DNA of 64,000 bases from Caballeronia fortuita (GCF_001544835.2 NZ_FCNX02000011.1:185918-249917), one strand, 5' to 3'; shown: positions 1 to 9,349, counted from the stretch's first letter. Notes: generated by a model from the letters alone, not told the origin. Program-made: numbers and translations.

Positions 1-336
1 GCGGTCGCACAGCACATGACGCGCGTCGTGCCGCAGCGATTCTCGGCCGTGCTGGGCCCGAAAAATCGAGTCGGCAAGATCTTTATCGACTATCTGCGCA
101 ATGGTCGAAGCGCCAGTACGGTGGCCGCGTTTTCGGTGCGCGCCCGCCCAGGCATGGCGGTATCGATGCCGATCTCGTGGGATGAGTTGAAGGACGTAAA
201 AAGCGGCGACCAGTGGACGATGGCGCAAGCCATCCACCGACAACGCACGCTTGCAGCGGACCCGTGGGAAGGCTACTGGCGCACGCGGCAAGGCATCACC
301 GCCGCGATGCGCCGGGCGATCGGCATGAAGCGCTAG
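1..336 (+). CDS. ligD: DNA ligase D, C-terminal end of the polymerase domain (5' end outside window)
   Basis: The reading frame is open to the left edge, so this is only the last ~111 residues. The visible protein has the block RVGKIFIDYLRNGR followed by SVRARPGMAVSMPISWDEL, which is typical of the end of the LigD primase-polymerase domain. LigD works with Ku in bacterial non-homologous end joining. A polymerase domain at the C-terminus is the domain order known for Burkholderia-type LigD (phosphoesterase, ligase, polymerase). No ku gene lies downstream within the window. Identity of the domain is secure; the rest of the protein cannot be seen. Confidence 0.85.
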   Translation, partial: AVAQHMTRVVPQRFSAVLGPKNRVGKIFIDYLRNGRSASTVAAFSVRARPGMAVSMPISWDELKDVKSGDQWTMAQAIHRQRTLAADPWEGYWRTRQGITAAMRRAIGMKR

Positions 337-370
337 TCAGGTAGCACCTCATGCCGGTGGAACGGACAAA

Positions 371-607
371 TCAGACCTTATCATTTGACTCACGCGCCTC
401 GGTGCCCTTCAGTTCACCGTGCTTGTGTGAGTGCGTCGCCCCATATTTGAGTTCGAAGTGGGCGCCCTTGCCGCTTCGCGTCGGAGGAAAATGTTCGCCC
501 TCGACACACGTGACTTCGAACGTATCCTTGCCATCGTCATGAACGACGGAATAGATGCCGGACACCTTGACGATCTCACCGGGCTTATACGAGTTGTCGC
601 CTGCCAT
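371..607 (-). CDS. YjzC-like small protein
   Basis: A 78-residue protein starting MAGDNSYKPGEIVKVSGIYS and containing VTCVEGEHFPPT. The pairing of a PGE..VSGIY segment with a GE.FPPT segment is the signature I associate with the YjzC family, small proteins of unknown biochemical role. The His-rich tail (THSHKHGE) could bind metal, but that is inference. It is convergent with ligD, 34 bp from its stop codon. No signal peptide or membrane segment is seen. Confidence 0.65.
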   Translation of the reverse strand: MAGDNSYKPGEIVKVSGIYSVVHDDGKDTFEVTCVEGEHFPPTRSGKGAHFELKYGATHSHKHGELKGTEARESNDKV

Positions 608-722
608 CGTTGCACCTCATCAGTTGGAGAACAACAACAGTCCAGCAAAACGTGTTCCGAATGGTTTCCGGCGAGCGGCTTCCTACCTACGATTACCCGC
701 GCTTATCTGCGACTAATCCCAT

Positions 723-1694
723 TCACGCGGCAAGTCGATGCTCGTAGTAAGGCCGGTCTCGGTCCTCGAGAATTGCATCGAGTGCGGCGAGATCGGACGC
801 CTGCGGATTCAGCCAGGCATCGACATTCTCTCGCTTGATCGGGACGATGCATCGGTCGTGTCCGGCTGCTTCTACCTCGGCAGGCGGCTCGTCCGTGATG
901 GCGGCAAACGATAAGAGATCCGGCTGACCGGGCGCGGTCCACTTGGACCACAGACACGCGACCATCAACAGCTGACCATTGTTGGGGCGAAACTCCAGGA
1001 CGACGTTTTCGCCAGGCGCCTGCGGTCCGTCGTGCGTTTCAAACAGCGTGTTCTCGCACTTTGCTCTCGCAACGTTCTCGTAGAAGACGTCGACCAACAT
1101 CAGGCCATGCGTGTAGCCAAAACACGGTTTCCAGAATTTCTCCAGACTATCGCGCCGGGCATTATATGTTCCGGGGTACTTAACATCGTAGTTCGCAGGC
1201 TTCCCCGCAATGCGACACTGGTAGCGCATCGGCTTGACGACATACTGCCCGTCTTCGACCACCAGCACGGGCGCATAGTAGCCGGGAAAGATGCGGGAGT
1301 CCCGCGGCTCTGGTTCAATGCGACCGAAGTCGGCCAGGCGCCGTAACGCCGCCTCGATTTTGTCCGTCGCGATGCGCTTGCTTTCGGTCGCCGCCTTGGT
1401 TATCTTCGTCTGCAGCGTGCGTTCAGCATCGGCCAGTCGCGTGCGCTGCTTGAAAAGCTCCTGCTCGACCTTGGTCGCCTGCTCCGCGTTGTATCGATCA
1501 ATGAGGCTTTTGATCTGACGCTCATCATCGGTCTGAGGCTCTCGAAGGGCGTCTTCCATCGCCTTCGGGATTTTGGCCTTGCTGCCCTCGGCGCGCTCCC
1601 AGAACAGTCGCGCGAACTCGCGGATGTCCATCTGTGCGCCGAACATCTTCACGTAGCGGCGATAGTCGGCCTGGATCTGCGCTGAGTAACACAT
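723..1694 (-). CDS. Divergent SRAP-domain protein (HMCES/YedK-like, abasic-site protein)
   Basis: The protein starts MCYSAQ, placing Cys2 directly after the removable Met as in SRAP proteins, where Cys2 forms a thiazolidine crosslink with abasic sites in single-stranded DNA. Other family landmarks are present in weakened form: PMRYQCR in place of the usual P..WGL.P segment, NARRDSLEKFWKP (region of the conserved Asn), a LFETHDG block and AGHDRCIVPI, which could supply the active-site His. At 323 residues it is longer than typical YedK (~220). The extra sequence is an N-terminal Glu/Lys-rich, probably coiled-coil stretch (about residues 25-115). Its place near ligD and imuAB-dnaE2 fits DNA damage tolerance. 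Family is likely; activity is inferred. Confidence 0.75.
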   Translation of the reverse strand: MCYSAQIQADYRRYVKMFGAQMDIREFARLFWERAEGSKAKIPKAMEDALREPQTDDERQIKSLIDRYNAEQATKVEQELFKQRTRLADAERTLQTKITKAATESKRIATDKIEAALRRLADFGRIEPEPRDSRIFPGYYAPVLVVEDGQYVVKPMRYQCRIAGKPANYDVKYPGTYNARRDSLEKFWKPCFGYTHGLMLVDVFYENVARAKCENTLFETHDGPQAPGENVVLEFRPNNGQLLMVACLWSKWTAPGQPDLLSFAAITDEPPAEVEAAGHDRCIVPIKRENVDAWLNPQASDLAALDAILEDRDRPYYEHRLAA

Positions 1695-1751
1695 GCGTTA
1701 GGTTCCCCTCGTTTCGCGATGGCGGCGCTTCCAGGCACAGGGCGCGGAACG

Positions 1752-2105
1752 TCAGAGCGCCTCTTTGCACAGCGACAGCATCTTCTTGATGACGGTGCAT
1801 GAATAGTTCAGTTGCATATCGTCCGTGAAGAGCGCCTGGACGTTCGACTGGCGCACCGCGATGCCGGCGCCCTTCAGATCCCGTTTGGCGATCTTGAGCG
1901 CCAGTTGGCCGAGCCGCACGCGCGCGAGCCAATCCATCCAGAGGCGATTGCGCCGAAGCCAGATGCGGCAACTTTCCACGACGTGATCGACTCGCCACTC
2001 GTACGTGAGTGAATGGGAGGCCGCCACGGTCGCGACCAGGAAGCACAGCAGTTCCGCGCGCGCGTCCGACGCATCCGCCACTTCGTTGATATCAGCTCCG
2101 GCCAT
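1752..2105 (-). CDS. Hypothetical protein, 117 aa
   Basis: I do not recognise this protein. It starts MAGADINEVADASDARAELL and is mostly helical in appearance, with a basic middle (SCRIWLRRNRLWMDWLARVR) and a C-terminus with two Cys (NYSCTVIKKMLSLCKEAL). It has no signal peptide and no clear membrane helix. It lies 57 bp upstream of the SRAP gene on the same strand and could be co-transcribed with it. It is supported by balanced composition rather than by homology. Confidence 0.5.
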   Translation of the reverse strand: MAGADINEVADASDARAELLCFLVATVAASHSLTYEWRVDHVVESCRIWLRRNRLWMDWLARVRLGQLALKIAKRDLKGAGIAVRQSNVQALFTDDMQLNYSCTVIKKMLSLCKEAL

Positions 2106-2644
2106 GCTCGTTTTGTTTCGTCCTTTGCTTGGTTCCTATGCGGTTCGCTGCGTCGGGAACTTCACGTAGAACGCAACTACCTATCTTGCCCCAAAACCCC
2201 ACAAACTGCTGGGGACGCACGCGAGAGCCCCACGGACAGCCCGTCGATATTGCTTCCAAGCGGGCGACCAGCGCGTGGAAGACTTCGCCGCCGGAACACT
2301 CAACGGCTCTGCTGGAATGCACATGCGGGCGCACACGCCGGATTCAACCAGTCTGCACAGCCGGCCGCTGCATGGCCCCGGGGAAGAAACCGATCCGCCC
2401 TGCCAGCGCGTAGCCATTTTTTGCAGGCAAGTCCCCAACAGCATAGTCGCTCCCCCACCGACGGTGACAGTGACGGTGACTGATACGGGAAACCGGGACG
2501 ATGGACTGACGCCCGCGTTAGATGCCCCCGTGGCTGAACTCGCTTGACCTGCCGATGATCAGGCAGCACATCAGAGTTCCTGCGATGGTACGCGACGCTA
2601 CTCCGGTCTGGAGGGGGAACTCGGTGAGCGAAAGAACGTATTGA
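2106..2644. other. Gap without a supported gene
   Basis: About 540 bases. Several open frames exist on both strands, but all have Arg/Pro/Ser-rich compositions typical of shadow frames in GC-rich DNA. A short imperfect tract of CGGTGAC-like units (about 2460-2480) is the only local repeat seen. Confidence 0.5.
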
Positions 2645-2866
2645 CTACGGCATTTTTGAGACGTCCAAGGCCCTCTGGTGGCGGTGCAAAGCCATCAAAG
2701 ATCGCACCATGACAAGATCGTGCGCAAGAGTATCGTCCCTCTCCAGAAGCTCCGTTGCTGCGATCAATTCATTGAGTCGACCGAGTGACTGGTAATCGGT
2801 CAGTAGCGAATTTTCGATTTGTGCTTGCAGGAGCGGGATAGCGATGAGAATTTCATTCCGAGTCAT
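2645..2866 (-). CDS. Hypothetical protein, 73 aa
   Basis: A small helical protein starting MTRNEILIAIPLLQAQIENS with abundant Leu, Glu and Asp and few Arg, a composition that looks like genuine coding sequence. I do not recognise the family. It has no membrane segment. It is the most downstream of three small minus-strand genes between 2.6 and 3.4 kb. Confidence 0.5.
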   Translation of the reverse strand: MTRNEILIAIPLLQAQIENSLLTDYQSLGRLNELIAATELLERDDTLAHDLVMVRSLMALHRHQRALDVSKMP

Positions 2867-2946
2867 AGACCATCCGGGAAGCAGCGATGGTTAGCTTCCC
2901 CGGACTGTCAGCAAGCAAAATGCCGTGTTCCGACCGCCTCTTCGGT

Positions 2947-3225
2947 CTATTCATTTGTTGATTCAGGGCCTTCGGAGGGTATTTCTACCCGCACATGATC
3001 GGGTTGGAAACCTTCGTCCCTTACTGCCTGTTCAACCGCTTGGGGACTAATACACCCGCTAATCCTTCCCACCTCGGCTCCCGCGGCGAAAAGGATCCCG
3101 GTCCATTGGCCACTAGAAGCACGGTAGATCTTCAGCGTGAGGGGGGCGAACTGGCGCATGGCGTTTTTCACGGCGATGGAAGGGCTGAGATCAGATGGTT
3201 TTCGGGCCTTGCAGTCGCTTTTCAA
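2947..3225 (-). CDS. Small protein of a dispersed paralogous family (LKIYR...W.G.L)
   Basis: The core reads LTLKIYRASSGQWTGILFAA, then GAEVGRISG and AVEQAVRDEGFQPD. The same layout (I.RIYR, G.W.G.L, a G.E.G/D.G..G turn, VEQA..D.G..PD) recurs at 17443-17754 and as remnants near 17.8 kb and 50.6 kb, so this is a family represented several times in this window. No function is known to me. The start used is TTG at 3225, which overlaps the stop of the upstream gene by 35 bp. An internal ATG at 3159 would remove the overlap and is an alternative. Confidence 0.55.
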   Translation of the reverse strand: MKSDCKARKPSDLSPSIAVKNAMRQFAPLTLKIYRASSGQWTGILFAAGAEVGRISGCISPQAVEQAVRDEGFQPDHVRVEIPSEGPESTNE

Positions 3226-3403
3226 TCGCCTTCCATCGTTCCAACTCCTGCCCCAGCATCAGAAGCGCATTAGACGCTGCTAAGTAGCCTTCGAAGGAAA
3301 GGCGAGTGTGGGCAATCCAGAGCTCGAGCAGGACCAGCTCCGCCTCCCGTTGGACGATTTCTAGCTCGACGGCTTCCAGGCAGACTGAACGATGGCTTTC
3401 CAT
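3191..3403 (-). CDS. Hypothetical protein, 70 aa, helical
   Basis: The protein begins MESHRSVCLEAVELEIVQRE and is rich in Leu and Glu throughout, with a predicted helical, possibly coiled-coil character (VQREAELVLLELWIAH). I do not recognise it. Its 3' end overlaps the 5' end of the next small gene, suggesting translational coupling if both are expressed. It points away from the SOS cassette that starts about 300 bp to the right. Confidence 0.45.
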   Translation of the reverse strand: MESHRSVCLEAVELEIVQREAELVLLELWIAHTRLSFEGYLAASNALLMLGQELERWKAIEKRLQGPKTI

Positions 3404-3672
3404 ATGGACAATTTTAGTTGTCGCGACAAGAAAAGAAATTAGGGGTTTCTGAACGCAGACCGAACGGCGCCGCAGCGGCGTGGCTATGCCCTAGTCATCT
3501 GGTCCTGCAGCAGGCTGTGCGCAGGCGCCCAAGGGAACATAGAAGAGCGTTTCACGCGCTTTCCCGGCGTTCCCGCTCGGTGGTTTGAGTCTAGCCGCCC
3601 TGCGCTAATCGACGATTTCCGTTTGCCTGCCAAAAAAAGGGCGCATACCGCGTTGCGAATTCCAAGTTAGAG

Positions 3673-3692
3673 TACTGTACATATATACAGTA
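3673..3692. promoter_or_regulatory. LexA-binding site (SOS box) upstream of imuA
   Basis: The sequence TACTGTACATATATACAGTA matches the CTGT-N8-ACAG SOS-box pattern of proteobacterial LexA inside a nearly perfect inverted repeat. It ends only 10 bases before the imuA ATG at 3703, so it must overlap the core promoter or the very start of the transcript. imuA-imuB-dnaE2 is a known LexA-controlled cassette. Confidence 0.92.
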
Positions 3693-3702
3693 CTTATGCA
3701 AA

Positions 3703-4425
3703 ATGGCGGCCCTGCCCAAACATGTCGAGTCCATTCACCCAGATCTCTGGCTCGGAGCGCAGTTGGCGCGTGCCCACGGTAAGACCGTCGACACCGGCTA
3801 CGCGGCGTTGTCAGCGGAACTGCCCGGCGGTGGCTGGCCGCTTGGTGCGCTCGTGGAGTTGCTCGTTCAGCAGCCGGGAATTGGCGAAATGCGTCTGATG
3901 CGTCCGGCGCTCGCCCGCGTGGCTCAAGACACTCGGCGGCCCGTCGTGCTGCTGCAGGCGCCGCATGTCCCGAATGCGCTGGCGTTTTCGTACCTCGGCG
4001 TACCGCTGGACAAGCTGATGTGGCTGCGGGCGTCGAAAACGGCGGACGCCTTATGGTCCGCGGAGCGCGTGCTGCAGGCCGGAAGTTGCGGTGCGCTGCT
4101 GTTCTGGCAACAGCACATCCGCTCCGAGGCGTTGCGACGCTTGCATCTGGCCGCTCAGGCGACCGAGACGTTACTGATTTTGGTGCGGCCGCTTGCCAGC
4201 GCCCAGGATGCGTCGCCGGCGACCCTACGGCTTGGCGTGAGACCGGCAGAGGGCGGGATCGCGGTCGACGTGATTAAACGACGCGGCCCCAACCGCACGG
4301 AGCCATTGACCGTCACCCTACAACCGTCGCCGATCTTGCTGAGTCCCTATGGCCGTGTTCGTCGCCATTCACTTGCCCCGGCTTTCGCTGGAGGTGTTCA
4401 GACCGAGGTGGTCACCTCCGTCTGA
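3703..4425 (+). CDS. imuA: ImuA, RecA-like accessory factor for translesion synthesis
   Basis: A 240-residue protein with the family opening HPDLWLGAQLARAHGKTVDT followed by LPGGGWPLGALVELL, a degenerate RecA-like P-loop region seen in ImuA proteins. ImuA acts with ImuB and DnaE2 in damage-induced mutagenesis. The ATG at 3703 gives an N-terminus that fits the family, but there is no clear ribosome-binding site and the LexA box sits 10 bases upstream, so the message may be leaderless or nearly so. The 3' end overlaps imuB by 77 bp in another frame, implying translational coupling. The C-terminal ~25 residues lie in this overlap and are low in complexity. Confidence 0.92.
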   Translation: MAALPKHVESIHPDLWLGAQLARAHGKTVDTGYAALSAELPGGGWPLGALVELLVQQPGIGEMRLMRPALARVAQDTRRPVVLLQAPHVPNALAFSYLGVPLDKLMWLRASKTADALWSAERVLQAGSCGALLFWQQHIRSEALRRLHLAAQATETLLILVRPLASAQDASPATLRLGVRPAEGGIAVDVIKRRGPNRTEPLTVTLQPSPILLSPYGRVRRHSLAPAFAGGVQTEVVTSV

Positions 4426-5812
4426 GCACGGGTGCGTGGTGCTCGAGCGCGACAAAGTCATCGTGCTCGATGCGGCGGCGACAGACGCGGGCGTGCGAGT
4501 GGGGATGAAGCGCGGCGGAGTCACGACGCTCGCGCCGGAGGCGCTGATGTTCGACCGGAGCGCTGCGCGCGAACACGAGATGCAGCGCGAAGTAGCGATC
4601 GCGCTGCTGCGTTTCTCGCCACAGGTGGCGGTGTGCGAAGAAGAAACCATCGTTGTGGACGTCACCGCGAGCTTGCGACTCTTCGGCGGCATCCTGCGCG
4701 TATGCCGGGCAATCAAGGACGTCGTCAAGGCCATTGGCGTTACCGCGCGCATGAGCGTCGCGCCCACCGGGCGCGGCGCCTGGCTGCTTTCCAAGGCCGG
4801 CCGCCGGCGGGTGCTCAAGATGCGTTCGCTTGAACAGCATCTCGGCGCGTTGCCCTTCATGGCCGTACCTGAACTGCGCTCCTTCGCCGACTGGTTCAAC
4901 GGGCTGGGCTGCCGCGTGCTGAGTGATATCCAACGCCTGCCCCGCGCAGGTTTGAAGAAGAGATGTGGCGTGGACCTACTCGATTCCCTGGACCGGGCCT
5001 ATGGCCTGGCGCCTGAACTGCACGAATGGCTCGAACTGCCGCCGACTTTCAGCGCACGCGTCGAGCTGCCTGATCGCGTCGAGCATGCGCAAGCCATCCT
5101 CTTTTCCGCGCGGCGACTCGTCGTACAGCTCTGCGGGTGGCTCACGGCCCAGCAACTCGCGCTCACGCATGCGACGATCACGCTCGAACATGAACGCGGA
5201 CGCCAGGCCATCGAACCGACGCTCATCGAGATCGCACTCGCTGAGCCGACCTGGCATGAAGAGCACCTGGTGCGTCTCTTGAAGGAGCGACTCGGGCGCA
5301 TCGAGCTCGAAGCCGCGGTCATCGCCGTACGGCTGACGGCCTCGGAAGTGCGCGCGGCTGAGCCGCCCAGCGATTCGCTATTCCCCGAGCCCGGTGGGTC
5401 GGCACAAGACCATAACCGGCTGCTGGAACTGCTGGCAGCACGCCTGGGCGCCGAAAATGTTCTACGGCCAGCGCCCGCGCCCGATCATCGCCCGGAACAC
5501 GCCAATCAGTGGGTGCCCGTGCAAAGCAACCCGAAGACGCCCCCCGCGCCTGATGATCTTCCGCGACCGACCTGGCTACTGCATGCGCCCTTGCGCTTGA
5601 TGATCAAGAATCATCGTCCGTTCTACGGTTCGCCGTTGAAACTCGTGTCGACCGGCGAACGGATCGAAGCCGGATGGCATGACGGCGCGCTGGTAACGCG
5701 AGATTATTTTGTCGCGGAAGCGGACGATAAAAGCTGCTACTGGATCTATCGCGAACGGCCGAGCGTCAAGACCGAGGAAACGCGTTGGTTCCTCCACGGA
5801 CTGTTCGGTTAA
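4349..5812 (+). CDS. imuB: ImuB, catalytically inactive Y-family polymerase homologue
   Basis: A 487-residue DinB-like protein. The usual first catalytic segment of Y-family polymerases (D.D.FFA.VE) is replaced by AIHLPRLSLEVF, and the second by CEEETIVVDVT, consistent with ImuB being a non-catalytic hub that connects DnaE2 and ImuA to the beta clamp. Little-finger-like sequence follows in the middle. The C-terminal part contains Pro-rich linker sequence and the block RPTWLLHAPLRL, which recurs in ImuB proteins. The start overlaps imuA, and the stop lies 12 bp before dnaE2, so the three form one operon. Confidence 0.92.
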   Translation: MAVFVAIHLPRLSLEVFRPRWSPPSEHGCVVLERDKVIVLDAAATDAGVRVGMKRGGVTTLAPEALMFDRSAAREHEMQREVAIALLRFSPQVAVCEEETIVVDVTASLRLFGGILRVCRAIKDVVKAIGVTARMSVAPTGRGAWLLSKAGRRRVLKMRSLEQHLGALPFMAVPELRSFADWFNGLGCRVLSDIQRLPRAGLKKRCGVDLLDSLDRAYGLAPELHEWLELPPTFSARVELPDRVEHAQAILFSARRLVVQLCGWLTAQQLALTHATITLEHERGRQAIEPTLIEIALAEPTWHEEHLVRLLKERLGRIELEAAVIAVRLTASEVRAAEPPSDSLFPEPGGSAQDHNRLLELLAARLGAENVLRPAPAPDHRPEHANQWVPVQSNPKTPPAPDDLPRPTWLLHAPLRLMIKNHRPFYGSPLKLVSTGERIEAGWHDGALVTRDYFVAEADDKSCYWIYRERPSVKTEETRWFLHGLFG

Positions 5813-5824
5813 GCAGGTGTTGCC

Positions 5825-8800
5825 GTGGACTTTCCCTCATCGGGCCTGCCCGCTCTACCTGATTACGCGGAGCTTTTCGCATTCAGCAACTTTTCGTTCC
5901 TGCACGGTGCGTCGCATGGTGAAGAGCTTGTGCTGCGCGCGTCGCAACTCGGTTACGCGGGCCTGGCCATCACCGACGAGTGTTCGGTCGCGGGCGTCGT
6001 GCGCGCGCATGTTCAGGCCAAGGAAGAAAAGCTGCCGCTGATCATCGGCTCGTACTTTCGTCTGGTCCATGCGCGTCACGGTGCAGATAACGGTCCCAAA
6101 AACCGCCCCGCTGCTGGTCCTGCTTCTGGTCCCACTCTTGGTCCCACTTCTGGCCCCGCGTTTGGCCTGATCTTGCTCGCCCAAAACCGTGAAGGTTACG
6201 GCAACCTGTGCGAGCTCATCACGCTTGCGCGCATGCGGGCGACCAAGGGCAGCTACCTGCTGACACCCGACGATCTCGCGCGGCCGGAACCGAAGCACGC
6301 GCATTTGAAGGGCGTTCAAAACTGACTTGCGATCCTGGTGCCGGACTTTCCGGCGAATGAACAGACGCTGACTGCGCAGGTCGACTGGCTGCGCCAGGCC
6401 TTCCCGGCGCGTGCGTGGGTCGGGCTCACGCTGCATCAGCGCGCGATGGACGACATTCATCGGGGCATCGTCGAAGAGGTGGCGTTGAAAGCGGCAATAC
6501 CGGTCGTGGCCATCGGCAACGTCGTCATGCACGTGCGCTCGCGCAAGCCCCTGCAAGACACGATGACCGCGATTCGCGTTGGCAAACCCGTGGCCGAATG
6601 CGGGTATGAGCTTGCGCCCAATGCCGAGCAGCATTTGCGTTCTCGCTTACGGCTCGCCAACCTGTATCCGCCGCACGCGATTGCAGAGACGTTGAGGATT
6701 CTCGCGCGCTGCAGCTTCTCGCTGGATGAACTGCGCTACGAGTATCCCGACGAACTGGTCCCCGAAGGCTACACGCATGAAGCCTATCTCCGGCAAGAGA
6801 CCTATATTGGCGCCCACCGGCGCTTTCCTGCCGGCGTGCCACACAACGTGCAGCAACAAGTCGAGCATGAGCTGCAGCTTATTCGCGAGCTGCGCTACGA
6901 AGCCTATTTCCTCACCGTCTATGACATCGTGCGCTTCGCGCGCAGTCAGCACATCCTCTGTCAGGGTCGGGGGTCGGCGGCGAACAGCGCGGTATGTTAT
7001 TGCCTGGGCGTCACCGAAGTCGATCCTTCCCGCGGCAACATGCTGTTCGAGCGCTTTATCAGCAAGGAGCGCGGTGAGCCGCCCGACATTGATGTCGACT
7101 TCGAACATCAACGGCGCGAAGAGGTCATCCAGTACATCTATCGGAAGTACGGGCGCGATCGCGCGGCCATCGCCGCGGCCGTATCGACCTACCGACCGCG
7201 CGGCGCGCTTCGGGAAACCGGCAAGGCGCTCGGCATCGATCCGCAGATCGTCGACAAGGTCGCCAAGAGCCATCAGTGGTTCGATCACTCGCAGGATCTG
7301 CTGCGTCGATTCGAGGAGTCGGGGCTGGATCCCGCCAATCCGCTGATCGCCATGTGGGCGAATCTGGCGGCGCAGATCCTCAATTTTCCGCGGCATCTGT
7401 CGCAGCACTCCGGCGGCTTTGTCATCAGTCGTGGCAAGCTCACGCGACTCGTGCCGGTCGAGAACGCGGCAATGCCGGACCGCAGCGCCATCCAGTGGGA
7501 TAAGGACGACCTCGAAGCGCTCGGTTTGCTGAAAATCGACGTGCTCGCGCTCGGCATGCTGTCCGCGATTCGACGCACGCTCGATATCGTCTCTGAGCAA
7601 CGCGGTGAGCGCTTCGAAATGCAGGACATCCCGGTGGAGGATGCGGCCACCTACGAGATGATCTCTCGCGCGGACACGGTCGGTGTCTTTCAGATCGAGT
7701 CGCGCGCCCAGATGAGCATGCTGCCGCGCATGCAGCCCAGAGAGTTCTACGATCTCGTAATCGAAGTGGCGATCGTGCGGCCGGGGCCGATTCAGGGCGG
7801 CGCCGTCCACCCCTACTTGCGACGGCGCCAGAAGCTTGAACCGGTCACCTATCCCAGCAAGGAACTGGAAATCGCGCTGGGCCGCACGCTCGGCGTGCCG
7901 AACTTTCAGGAGCAGGTCATGCAGGTGGCGATCCTTGCTGCAGGCTTTACGCCGGGCGAAGCTGATCAGCTGCGGCGAGCGATGGCCGCTTGGAAGCGCA
8001 AGGGCGGTCTGCAGCAATACTACGATCGCATCGTCGGTGGGATGCAGGCGCGCGGATACGACAAGGCTTTCGCAGAATCCATCTTTGAGCAGATCAAGGG
8101 ATTCGGTGAGTATGGTTTTCCGGAGAGTCATGCCGCGAGCTTTGCCCTCCTCGTCTATGCAAGCAGTTGGCTCAAGTGCCATGAGCCCGCCGCCTTTCTG
8201 GCCGCGATGCTCAACTCTCAGCCGATGGGCTTTTACTCGCCCTCTCAGCTGGTGCAGGACGCGCAACGGCACGGGGTCGAGATGGCGCCGATCGACGTGA
8301 CTATCAGTGGATGGGATTCCGTCCTCGAAAAGCGGCCCGGCAACGAGAAGCCCGACAAGCCGTTCGTTCGGCTCGGCCTTTCATTGCTCAAGGGCATGCG
8401 CGAGGGCGCCGCCGAGCGGATCGAAACCGCACGCGCCGTGAAGCCGTTCGCAAGCGTGAGCGATTTAGCACGCCGCGCGCAGCTCGATCGCCGCGACCTA
8501 CAGGTGCTCGCGGCAGCGAACGCGCTCCGGTCACTGGCAGGCAACCGCCGTGAAGCGCTGTGGCAGTCTGCGGCCGCGGTGCCCGACCGCGGCATCCTGG
8601 CTGACACACGGATCGACGACGAAACGCCGACGCTCGGTGCGCCGTCGGAAGCGCAGGAGATCGTGAGCGACTACAACACCGCGGGACTGACACTTGGACG
8701 CCATCCACTATCGCTTTTGCGGCCGGCGCTGCTTGAGCAACGGCTCATGCCCGCTTCAACCTTGCGAACCTATCGGAACGGCCGTCTCGCGCGAGGCTGT

Positions 8801-9064
8801 GGGCTGGTGACCGTACGTCAGCGCCCGGGAACGGCCAAGGGCGTCATGTTCGTGACGCTCGAAGACGAGACGGGCAACGTCAACGTCATCGTATGGCCTT
8901 CGTTGTTGGAGAAACAGCGGCGTGAAGCGCTGGGCGCCGCGCTGCTCGCGGTGTACGGGACATGGCAATGCGAAGGGGAAGTCCGTCACCTGGTGGCGCA
9001 ACGGCTCGTCGACATGACGCATCTACTTGGTGGCTTAACAACTGTCAGCAAGAATTTTTGCTGA
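5825..9064 (+). pseudogene. dnaE2: dnaE2 (imuC) error-prone DNA polymerase, interrupted by one in-frame TGA
   Basis: From the GTG at 5825 the frame encodes a C-family polymerase of ~1079 codons: an N-terminal PHP domain (FSFLHGASHGEELVLRA), then the polymerase core with PPDIDVDFEHQRREEV and RPGPIQGGAVHPYLRRR, and a C-terminal OB fold (ARGCGLVTVRQRPGTAKG). Codon 167 (6323-6325) is TGA, and the same frame resumes at once with LAILVPDF, a segment typical of DnaE2. No other lesion is visible. Only an internal start such as GTG 6338 could express the larger fragment, and this would lack most of the PHP domain. The PHP domain also holds a Gly-Pro repeat. Sequencing error cannot be excluded. Confidence 0.85.
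6116..6163 (+). repeat. 12-bp tandem repeat encoding G-P-x-x units in the DnaE2 PHP domain
   Basis: Four consecutive 12-base units beginning GGTCC or GGCCC encode GPAS, GPTL, GPTS and GPAF. Two more diverged units (GPKN, RPAA) precede them from about 6092. The run lies between the PHP segment ending RLVHARHG and the segment GLILLAQNREGYGNL, where most DnaE2 proteins have a short loop. It looks like an in-frame minisatellite expansion of that loop. Confidence 0.8.
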
Positions 9065-9349
9065 GGCTTATGCGTTCACGTGACGCGACGAACGCTTGAC
9101 CCTCGCTATCGCCACCGGTCTTGTTGCACGGCGGTTTTCAAGTTCCGAGCGGACGACTCCGTGATGGCAACCGCGGCTTAGCTTATCCACGCGATCGCGG
9201 TTTTCTATACGCGTGCCTACTTGAGCCTTATGGAAGAATCCACGGTACATGTTGCTCAGTCGACGTTCAAGACTGCGCACATTGTTGGCTATTGAGCGAC
9301 GTGTCTTCTTGAGAAACTACTCTTGGTCAAACAGCCAGGAGTGTTCTCC

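Noticed and set aside
2456..2482. Short CGGTGAC-like repeat as a CRISPR or iteron array
   Set aside because: Units are about 6-7 bp, few in number and imperfect, with no spacers and no replication or Cas gene nearby.
6323..6364. Selenocysteine insertion at the dnaE2 TGA, with the GCCGGA-CTT-TCCGGC hairpin just downstream as a SECIS-like element
   Set aside because: The loop is three bases and lacks the features of bacterial SECIS elements, the residue is not a known redox centre, and DnaE2 selenoproteins are not known. Plain nonsense or sequencing error is simpler.
6647..8272. 541-residue minus-strand open frame opposite dnaE2
   Set aside because: It is the antisense shadow of the polymerase frame in GC-rich DNA, with no recognisable domain.
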